Made by a program: the position numbers and the translations under genes. 64,000 nt of DNA. It comes from Clostridiales bacterium. GTDB lineage: Bacteria > Bacillota > Clostridia > Oscillospirales > Oscillospiraceae. Where the stretch lies: NCBI GenBank assembly GCA_021202515.1, contig JAJQCW010000057.1, forward strand, positions 21,296 to 85,295. The letters are read 5' to 3'. The notes beneath the pieces were generated by a model, which had not been told where the DNA came from, searched no databases, and worked only from the letters and a program-made list of their open reading frames with translations. How positions within the stretch are numbered: the first letter of the stretch is position 1; every line of letters starts with the position of its first letter. Of the stretch, positions 27,628 through 35,402 are shown in pieces.

Positions 27628-28703
27628 AGCAGGATGAAATTCCAATCTTTTTCACCGTAGACGAGAGCTATGCCCCCTATCTGGACTGTGCAATTCGCTC
27701 CATGCAGGGAGGCACGGAGCGCCGCAAGGAGAAGCGCAGCTTCGGAAGTGCTGCCCGACAGCAGAAGTACCCCTTGAGGGTAATGGAAAATGCGTCCAAA
27801 TCCCACACGTATCAAATCATCGTCCTCCATGAGGACTTGACCGAGGAAAGTCAGGAAAAGCTCTCCGCCGGTGTAAAGCCTCCCTTCCAGATACGCTTTC
27901 TTGAGATGCAGGGAGCGAAGCGGAAGTACCGCTTGACGGTAAAAGACAAACTGGCAGGTATCACAGACCGAGCCGAGAATAGATTGCGGTGCGATTACTT
28001 TACACTAACAATCTATTTTCGGCTCTTTATTGCCGATTTGTTCCCCGAATACGACAAGGGCATCTATCTGGACAGCGATATTGTGGTGCCGGGCGACATC
28101 TCCCAGCTCTTCCAGACCGAGCTGGGGGACAACCTCATCGCCGCCTGCGCTGACCGCTCCATCACGCCAGTGCCCGAACTGGTGGAGTATGTGGAGAATG
28201 CCGTGGGCGTTCCCATCGACCAGTATATCAACTCTGGCGTTCTGGTGATGAATCTGAAAAAAATGCGGGAGGTGGACTTCTCCGGGCATTTCCTCCACCT
28301 GCTCCAAACCTATCACTTTGACTGCCTCGCGCCCGATCAGGACTACTTCAACGCCATGTGCAACGGGAAAATCGTCTACCTGGACGAGAGCTGGGACGCC
28401 ATGCCGCCGGAGGGCGGCGGAACGGGTGCGATATTGGAGCATCCCAACCTGATCCACTACAACCTGTTTCAGAAGCCCTGGTGCTATGACAATATCCCGT
28501 ATGCGGACTACTTCTGGCGCTATGCAGAGGGTTCTCCCTTCTATGAGGACATCGTGCGGCACAAGGAGACTTATTCTGAGGAGCAGAAGCTGTCTGACCG
28601 CACCTGTCTGGGCAACATGGTGCGCAAGGGGCCGGAAGTGTGCAAACAGCCCATCACCTTCCGCAAAATGCAGGAAAAGGGAGAGAGGATTCGCGTATGT
28701 TGA
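27624..28703 (+). CDS. Glycosyltransferase family 8 carrying two in-frame repeat insertions
   Basis: IPIFFTVDESYAPYLDCAIRSM...CDYFTLTIYFRLFIADLFPEYDKGIYLDSDIVVPGDISQLF...YINSGVLVMNLKKMREVDF. Confidence 0.9.
   Translation: MKQDEIPIFFTVDESYAPYLDCAIRSMQGGTERRKEKRSFGSAARQQKYPLRVMENASKSHTYQIIVLHEDLTEESQEKLSAGVKPPFQIRFLEMQGAKRKYRLTVKDKLAGITDRAENRLRCDYFTLTIYFRLFIADLFPEYDKGIYLDSDIVVPGDISQLFQTELGDNLIAACADRSITPVPELVEYVENAVGVPIDQYINSGVLVMNLKKMREVDFSGHFLHLLQTYHFDCLAPDQDYFNAMCNGKIVYLDESWDAMPPEGGGTGAILEHPNLIHYNLFQKPWCYDNIPYADYFWRYAEGSPFYEDIVRHKETYSEEQKLSDRTCLGNMVRKGPEVCKQPITFRKMQEKGERIRVC
27705..27782 (+). repeat. In-frame 78-nt repeat insertion (26 codons) in GT8 gene
   Basis: cagggaggcacggagcgccgcaaggagaagcgcagcttcggaagtgctgcccgacagcagaagtaccccttgagggta; related to family-2 core. 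Confidence 0.75.
27909..27941 (+). repeat. In-frame 33-nt family-2 core insertion (11 codons) in GT8 gene
   Basis: cagggagcgaagcggaagtaccgcttgacggta; near-identical to the family-2 core cagggagcgaagcggaagtgccgcttgacggcgg (reverse complement of 15718-15752). Confidence 0.85.
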
Positions 28704-29569
28704 TCGGAGGCAACAAAGAGCAGGTAGTGGCCAATATGCGCGCCGCCGCGGAGCGCGGTGACCTGAACTGCAAAGTAGAGGTGGATGACCCTGATTTGTC
28801 CAAAGAGGAACAGGACGCCATCACCCAGCATTTTCTGGACAACTATAAGACCTTTGGCTATCGGTTCTGCAACGTCTGCGCCAGAGCGCTGACGGACACC
28901 GTTACCAAATACCTGAACCGAAGCACCAAAATCGAGGGGCTGGAAAACCTGGCCGGGGTTCACGGCGGCGTCATCGTGACCAGCAACCACTTCAGTCCGC
29001 TGGACAATACAGCGGTGCGCAGCGCCATCAACAAGGCGGGCTGGCGGCGGCTTTTCATGGTCAGCCAGGAGACGAACCTGGCCATGAAGGGGTGGATCGG
29101 CTTTCTGATGAATCACGAGGACATCATTCCTCTGGCCAACAACACCACCTATCTCCGCAAGCACTTTGCCCCCATGCTCCACGAGCGGCTGGCACAGGGG
29201 CACGCTGTTCTGATTTATCCGGAGCAGGAGATGTGGTTCCACTACCGGAAGCCCCGGCCACCCAAGCGGGGCGCCTACTACTATGCCGCCGTCAACCGTG
29301 TTCCCGTGGTCTCCTGCTTTGTGGAGATCCGGGACTTACCGGGGCAGGAGAACGACCAGTTTCACAAGACCCGGTATGTCATGCACATTCTCCCGCCCAT
29401 CTACCCCGACCCGGCCAAAAGTGACCGGGAGAACAGCGAGGAAATGATGGCGCAGGACTACCGCCAGAAGGTGGCCGCCTATGAACAGTCCTACGGAAAA
29501 AAGCTGACCTATGACTTTGACGAGAGCGACATCGCCGGCTGGATTTCACGGTCTCAAAGGGGCGAATAG
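28697..29569 (+). CDS. Lysophospholipid/1-acyl-glycerol-3-phosphate acyltransferase (PlsC-like)
   Basis: GGVIVTSNHFSPLDNTAVRSA (NHxxxxD-type motif); AVLIYPEQEMW. Confidence 0.85.
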   Translation: MLIGGNKEQVVANMRAAAERGDLNCKVEVDDPDLSKEEQDAITQHFLDNYKTFGYRFCNVCARALTDTVTKYLNRSTKIEGLENLAGVHGGVIVTSNHFSPLDNTAVRSAINKAGWRRLFMVSQETNLAMKGWIGFLMNHEDIIPLANNTTYLRKHFAPMLHERLAQGHAVLIYPEQEMWFHYRKPRPPKRGAYYYAAVNRVPVVSCFVEIRDLPGQENDQFHKTRYVMHILPPIYPDPAKSDRENSEEMMAQDYRQKVAAYEQSYGKKLTYDFDESDIAGWISRSQRGE

Positions 29570-29593
29570 CCCGCACAGAAAGGAAGGATCGTT

Positions 29594-32500
29594 GTGGAAG
29601 AGACAGTCAAAACCCTTCGCCTTGGTATCGACGTGGGTTCCACAACCGTCAAAGTGGTTGTCACCGACCCGGAAACCGGGAAAATGCTCCACGCACGCTA
29701 TGTTCGGCACAACGCCAGGCAGCAGGAAACAGTAGAAAGTCTGCTTCGGGAGGCGGCGGGGCTTTTCCCTGCGGCGCAGTTCCGGGCGGCGGTCTGCGGC
29801 TCCGGCGGCAGGCCGATTGCGCAAAAGCTGGGTGTCCCGTACATACAGGAAGTGGTGGCCAACTCCGCCGCCGTCCGGGCGCTGTACCCCAATGTAAAAA
29901 CCGCCGTGGAGCTGGGCGGACAGGACGCAAAGGTCGTGTTTTTCTACTACGACGAGCAAAAGGGCCAGCTCCAAACCTCGGATATGCGGATGAACGGCAG
30001 TTGTGCCGGTGGCACCGGCGCATTCATTGACGAGGTGGCGGCGTTGCTGAACGTGGAGCCGGAGCAGTTTGAAGTTCTGGCGGAGCAGGGCCGCACGGTT
30101 TACGACATCTCCGGCAGGTGTGGCGTGTTCGCCAAGACGGACATTCAGCCGCTGCTCCTCTCTGGAGCCAGGAAGGAGGACATCGCCCTGTCCACCTTCC
30201 ACGCCATCGTGAAGCAGACCATCGGCGGACTGGCCCAGGGGTTGGAGCTGACAGCTCCTATCATTTTTGAAGGTGGTCCGCTGACCTTTCATCCCACTTT
30301 GATGCGGGTGTTTGTGGAGCGGCTGCATCTGTCGGAAAATGACGTTGTCCGCCCGGAGCATCCGGAGACCATCGTGGCCTACGGCACAGCCATCGCCATC
30401 GACCAGCTTTTCCCCAACGAGGGGGACACAGCCACCCTGGGGGAGCTGTTGGAACGGCTGGCGCAGTCAGAGGAAACCTCCAGCGCAGACGAGGACGTGC
30501 AGAAGCCCTTTTTCCCCTCTTGGGAGGCACAGCAGACCTTTCAGGCGCGGCATGACTGGGAGTTGAAAGACCTGTGTCAGCCAATGCCGGTGAACGGGGA
30601 GCTGCGGGTCTGGCTGGGCATCGACTCCGGCAGCACTACCTCCAAGTTTGTCCTGCTGGACGAGGAGGAGCGGGTCATTGACCGGTTCTACGCAAACAAC
30701 AAAGGGGAGCCTTTGCTGGTGGTGCGGGACGGGCTGAACGCCCTCAAGCGGAAGTATGACGCACAGGGCACCAAGCTGACGGTTCTGGGCCTGGGCACCA
30801 CCGGCTACGGTGAACAGCTATTGGCCCAGGCATTTGGCGCGGACTACCACACCGTTGAGACTGTGGCCCACGCGATGGGCTGCACCCAGTACTACCCGGA
30901 GGCCACCTTCCTGTTGGACATCGGCGGCCAGGACATGAAGGCCATCTGGCTGGAGGACGGCATCATCACCAACATCATGCTGAACGAAGCCTGTTCCTCC
31001 GGGTGCGGCTCCTTTCTGGAAAATTTCGCGGTGAACCTGAATCTCCCCGTGGAGAAAATCGCAGAGGCGGCGTTCCGGTCAGAAGCCCCGGCCCATCTGG
31101 GCAGCCGCTGCACCGTGTTTATGAACAGCACCATCATCAACGAGCAGCGGCGGGGCAAAGGCCCGGATGACATTATGGCGGGGCTGTGCCGTTCCATCAT
31201 TGAGAACGTGTTCACCAAGGTGGTGCGCATCTCCAACACCGCCCAGTTGGGAGACTGCATTGTGGTGCAGGGCGGCACCTTCCGCAACCGGGCGGTGCTG
31301 CGGGCGCTGGAGGAATATCTGGGCGCGGAGGTGAAGCTGGCTCCCTACCCAGGCGAGATGGGGGCCATCGGCGCAGCCCTGGCGGTGAAGCGGCAGGTGG
31401 CGGAATCCGGCTATGGTCACGGCAGCTCGTCCTCCTTCATCGGCTTTGACGCGGTGGAACGCTTCAACTACGAGACGCAGACCGGCGTTCCCTGTCTGGG
31501 CTGCGGTAACCGGTGCAATCGCACCATCGTTCGCTTCTCCACCGGAAAACAGTGGATCTCCGGCAACCGGTGCGAGAAGGGAGCGGCGGAGGCGCAGGAC
31601 AGCTCCGCGCCGGAGAAACCGGCAAAGGAAAAACCGGCAGACCTGTTTGCGGAGCGGGAAAAACTGCTGTTTCAGGACTACCCTTATCAGCAGGCCGCCC
31701 CGGATAAGGGGGAGGTCGTCGGCCTGCCCAGGGTGCTGGAGTTCTGGGACAGTATGCCCTTCTGGAGCACCTTCTTCCGGTCGCTGGGCTATCAGGTGAA
31801 ATTCTCCCACAAAAGTTCCCGCAAACTGTATGAGCAGGGGCTGCAATATGTGGCCTCCGATACGGTCTGTTTCCCGGCCAAGCTGGTACACGGCCACATC
31901 ATGGACTTGGCGCAGGCGGGGGTTGACTGCATCTTTTTTCCCTATGTGATGCACATGCCCCCGGAGGGGGTGGACAAGCTCAGCCCCTATGTCTGCTCCG
32001 TCCTCCAGGGCTACCCTATGGTGGTACGGAACTCCCAGGACCCGGCGCGGGGCGGGAAGGTCGTCTTTGACACCCCTGTCTTTCACTGGTTCGCGGAGAA
32101 GGACCGGAAGAAGCAGATTTGCCGCTACGCGGTGGAGACGTTGGGCGTCACCAAAGGGGAGGCGGAGTCCGCCTTCCGGGACGGCGAACAGGCGCTGTGC
32201 ACCTTCCGCAATGCCCTGACCGGGCGGGGCGAGGAAGTGCTGCGCCAGGTGCATGAAAACGGCTCCTATGCGGTGGTGCTGGCAGGGCGTCCCTACCACA
32301 CCGACCCCTTCATCTGCCACGACATCTTCAAGCGGTTCGAGGAGCGGGGCGTGCCGGTGCTGACCGTGGACAGCCTGCCCCATCTCAGCGAGCAGGATTT
32401 GAAAAACACCACCATTGAAATCACCAACAACTTCCACACCCGGATGCTGGAGGGCGCGATGGTGGCGGCGAAAGACCCGGCGCTGGAGTACGTGCAGATC

Positions 32501-33955
32501 GTCAGCTTCGGCTGCGGCCACGACGCCATTTTGTCTGACGAGATCAGCCGTATTCTTACCGAGAGCGGGGGCAAGTCCCCGCTGATCCTCAAGGTGGACG
32601 AGAGCGACGCCACCGGCTCCCTGGGAATCCGCATCCAGTCCTTCCTGGAGACCATTGAAATCAAGCGGCGGGACGCCCGACTGCGGGAGAATATGCTGCA
32701 CTGGTATAAAGAGTTGCCCGAACCCAGCCCGACCAAATTCTACAAGCAGGACAAGAAAACCCGCACCATCCTGGTCCCCAATATTTCCAAAGAGGTGTCC
32801 GTCCTGCTCTCCGCCATCATGGAGAAGGAGCATTATAAGGTTCAGACGCTGCCCATCGGCGGACGGGAGCAAATCGCGCTGGGCAAGAAGTATGTCCACA
32901 ACGACATCTGTTTCCCCTGCCAGATGGTGATCGGGGAGCTTATCAGCGCCTTGCAGGAGGGACACTACCGGCAGGACGAAGTGGCCGTGGCGATGGTGAA
33001 GTTCCAGTGCGACTGCCGGATGTCCCACTATGCGGGGCTGCTGCGCAAGGGCCTGGACAGAGCTGGGTTCACGGAGGTCCCCATCGTCACCACGGACATG
33101 GGCGACACAAAGGAGATGCACCCCGGCGTAGCCGTCCTTGGGGTCAGCGCGGTCTGGGAGGCAGTCTGGACGTTTCTGATGCTGGACATCCTCACCGACC
33201 TGTGCCGGAAGATACGTCCCTATGAGCTGCATCCCGGCGAGACGGACGAGGTTTATCAGGACTGCGTCGCGCAGATCGCAGAAGGCATCCGCGGCGGCGT
33301 AGGCAGCGCCCGGCGTGCTTTTGCCCACTGTATCGACCAGATGGGGCAGATCCCCTATGACCGGAGCCACCTGAAGCCAAAGGTGTTCGTCACCGGCGAG
33401 CTGCTGGTGACCTACCACCCAGGCTCCAACTTCAACATCGAGCGGTATTTGGAGGCCAACGGCATGGAGACGGCCTTTCCCAGAATCACCGACCAGCTAC
33501 GAAAGGATTTCCGGGCGACGGAGTGTGAAATCAAGGACTACCACGCCAACATCCCGCCCTATCCCCAACTGGTGGAGGGCCTGTTTGACTATGTGCAAAG
33601 GCAGTTGGAGAAGGTCGCCGTCCGGCACCCGCTCTATGAATACGCCAAAAAGCCTAAGGAGCTGTATCAGGAGGTCAACGACATCATCCCGGAGACGCTG
33701 AGCTGCGGCGAGGGCTGGCTGATGGCGGCGGAAATCGCCCACAACGCCAAAGAGGGCGTCAAATCCTTCATCATTTTGCAGCCCTTTGGCTGCCTGCCCA
33801 ACCATGTCTGTGGCCGGGGCGTCATCAAGCGGCTCAAGGAGGAGTATCCAGGCATCTCCATCCTGCCGCTGGATTTGGACCCGGACACCAGCTATGCCAA
33901 CGTGGAGAACCGTCTGCAAATGCTCATCATGAATCATGGGGCGCAGGGAGCGTAG
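29594..33955 (+). CDS. Acyl-CoA dehydratase activase / BadF-BadG-HgdC ATPase tandem domain + DUF2229-like giant protein
   Basis: Two ASKHA ATPase starts (RLGIDVGSTTVKVVVTD; VWLGIDSGSTTSKFVLLDEEE), LDIGGQDMKAIWLEDG, GCGSFLENFA, C-terminal QPFGCLPNHVCGRG. Confidence 0.92.
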   Translation: MEETVKTLRLGIDVGSTTVKVVVTDPETGKMLHARYVRHNARQQETVESLLREAAGLFPAAQFRAAVCGSGGRPIAQKLGVPYIQEVVANSAAVRALYPNVKTAVELGGQDAKVVFFYYDEQKGQLQTSDMRMNGSCAGGTGAFIDEVAALLNVEPEQFEVLAEQGRTVYDISGRCGVFAKTDIQPLLLSGARKEDIALSTFHAIVKQTIGGLAQGLELTAPIIFEGGPLTFHPTLMRVFVERLHLSENDVVRPEHPETIVAYGTAIAIDQLFPNEGDTATLGELLERLAQSEETSSADEDVQKPFFPSWEAQQTFQARHDWELKDLCQPMPVNGELRVWLGIDSGSTTSKFVLLDEEERVIDRFYANNKGEPLLVVRDGLNALKRKYDAQGTKLTVLGLGTTGYGEQLLAQAFGADYHTVETVAHAMGCTQYYPEATFLLDIGGQDMKAIWLEDGIITNIMLNEACSSGCGSFLENFAVNLNLPVEKIAEAAFRSEAPAHLGSRCTVFMNSTIINEQRRGKGPDDIMAGLCRSIIENVFTKVVRISNTAQLGDCIVVQGGTFRNRAVLRALEEYLGAEVKLAPYPGEMGAIGAALAVKRQVAESGYGHGSSSSFIGFDAVERFNYETQTGVPCLGCGNRCNRTIVRFSTGKQWISGNRCEKGAAEAQDSSAPEKPAKEKPADLFAEREKLLFQDYPYQQAAPDKGEVVGLPRVLEFWDSMPFWSTFFRSLGYQVKFSHKSSRKLYEQGLQYVASDTVCFPAKLVHGHIMDLAQAGVDCIFFPYVMHMPPEGVDKLSPYVCSVLQGYPMVVRNSQDPARGGKVVFDTPVFHWFAEKDRKKQICRYAVETLGVTKGEAESAFRDGEQALCTFRNALTGRGEEVLRQVHENGSYAVVLAGRPYHTDPFICHDIFKRFEERGVPVLTVDSLPHLSEQDLKNTTIEITNNFHTRMLEGAMVAAKDPALEYVQIVSFGCGHDAILSDEISRILTESGGKSPLILKVDESDATGSLGIRIQSFLETIEIKRRDARLRENMLHWYKELPEPSPTKFYKQDKKTRTILVPNISKEVSVLLSAIMEKEHYKVQTLPIGGREQIALGKKYVHNDICFPCQMVIGELISALQEGHYRQDEVAVAMVKFQCDCRMSHYAGLLRKGLDRAGFTEVPIVTTDMGDTKEMHPGVAVLGVSAVWEAVWTFLMLDILTDLCRKIRPYELHPGETDEVYQDCVAQIAEGIRGGVGSARRAFAHCIDQMGQIPYDRSHLKPKVFVTGELLVTYHPGSNFNIERYLEANGMETAFPRITDQLRKDFRATECEIKDYHANIPPYPQLVEGLFDYVQRQLEKVAVRHPLYEYAKKPKELYQEVNDIIPETLSCGEGWLMAAEIAHNAKEGVKSFIILQPFGCLPNHVCGRGVIKRLKEEYPGISILPLDLDPDTSYANVENRLQMLIMNHGAQGA

Positions 33956-34016
33956 CGCAGGGAGAAGCGCAGCTTCGGAAGTACCCCTTGAGGGTAGAAG
34001 TGCCTCTTGAGGGTAG
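33944..34016 (+). repeat. Family-2-related repeat at the 3' end of the activase gene
   Basis: cagggagcgtagcgcagggagaagcgcagcttcggaagtaccccttgagggtagaagtgcctcttgagggtag; the annotated stop (33953-33955) lies inside it. Confidence 0.75.
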
Positions 34017-34078
34017 AGCAGGCCGCCGCCAGTTGAGGAGGGAACGTCCCTTCTGGTCCTTACACCAAGGTAAAACGA

Positions 34079-34120
34079 ACGAGCGAGAACTTTCTACAGG
34101 GAAGTCCTCGCTCGTTTTTT
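34079..34120. terminator. Rho-independent terminator
   Basis: acgagcgag...ctcgctcgttttttt 9-bp stem with T-tract. Confidence 0.75.
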
Positions 34121-34127
34121 GGCTCTC

Positions 34128-34934
34128 TTATTTGTCCATTGTCCCGTTTTCCTCCGCCGCCGGACGGTACTCCACATACACATAGGTACTCTGCTCGCTC
34201 CGCTTCTGCATACAGGCGTAAACCTGAGCCCGCAGCGCTTCCTTTTGCGCCTGGGGCGAGAGGTTGGCGTCAGCGTAAAATGGGCCGTCCAGATATACGG
34301 TAGTTCTCGGCTTTTTCGAGAACCTTCGGCGCTGGTAAGTGGTGGTCATGCAAAAGGCCGGGACCTCGTTTTTGACTACGTAGTCGAATGAGGTGGCAGG
34401 GTACGGCCTGATTTGGGTGCAGTACGGCCAGACGTGCTGTTCCGGGTAAACGACGACGCAGTTGTTTTCCCGCAGCCGCTGGCGGACCGCGCCGAGGAAT
34501 TTTTTCATCTGCCGGAAGTCCGCTGGAATCGGCAGCGCGCCCATCCACGGCAGCAGCGCGCCAATGACCGGAATCCCCAGGTTGGCAGGGCTTGCAATCG
34601 TGTAGCACCGTTTGGGGGCGCATACCAGGCCGGGGACAAACACATCTCCGATGGGCTGCGTGTGGTTGCCATAGACCACTGCGCCGGTAGTGCGATAGTC
34701 CTTCATGTCAACGGCCCTGACGATTTTCAGGTGGAGGACGAGCTTCCCGTAGAGCAGCGCGAACAGGTAGCCGATGGCGTACAAAACTGGCCGGGCGAAT
34801 CTGGCCCCTTTGCTCTCCCGTATCCAGACATAATCATCTGGCAAAGTGTGCTCCTGGTCGGAGCTTTCTACGAAGTCGTCCTGGAGCGTTTTGTAATATC
34901 GGATTTGTTTCTTAGACGGCATTTCTGTTTTCAT
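34128..34934 (-). CDS. PlsC-like acyltransferase
   Basis: GAVVYGNHTQPIGDVFVPGLV; CVVVYPEQHVWPYC. Confidence 0.8.
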   Translation of the reverse strand: MKTEMPSKKQIRYYKTLQDDFVESSDQEHTLPDDYVWIRESKGARFARPVLYAIGYLFALLYGKLVLHLKIVRAVDMKDYRTTGAVVYGNHTQPIGDVFVPGLVCAPKRCYTIASPANLGIPVIGALLPWMGALPIPADFRQMKKFLGAVRQRLRENNCVVVYPEQHVWPYCTQIRPYPATSFDYVVKNEVPAFCMTTTYQRRRFSKKPRTTVYLDGPFYADANLSPQAQKEALRAQVYACMQKRSEQSTYVYVEYRPAAEENGTMDK

Positions 34935-35402
34935 CTCGGTCCTTTCCAAAGGGAGTTCAGTGATGGCGAAATTGGAAAGGCTCAAAAGCGAGTCTCCTCC
35001 TGGCTTGCTGTTCGTCTGAGTATAGTATATCACAAGCAGCGGTCATTTGGTGAACCGGAGCAGATTTTTTCATCTATATTATAATCTTCATGAGCTTCCC
35101 GTCCAATATCAGTGTGCCTGAACGGTCAGCGGCCAAAGAGTTGTGCGTACCGTTCCCTGACCGCTGCATTGCAATTGAAAATGGGAAATTCTACAGGACA
35201 GTGGAAAAGTTACCCCTGCCAAAACGCGCCCCAAAATGAAAAAACGGGGGATGTCCCTCGAAAAAAATCGGAGAAAAGCAAATTTTCCTGGGCATTCTTT
35301 GAAATTCCCCCTTTTTTCTTGGCGCAGTTTATGGTATAATGCCCCCTGTATGAATACCCCTCTCTTTCTCAAGAGGGATCAAGATAGAAAGGAACATCAC
35401 TT

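Noticed and set aside
31079-33418. 779-aa antisense ORF opposite the activase
   Set aside because: Shadow ORF; no recognisable motifs and the sense frame is a known family.
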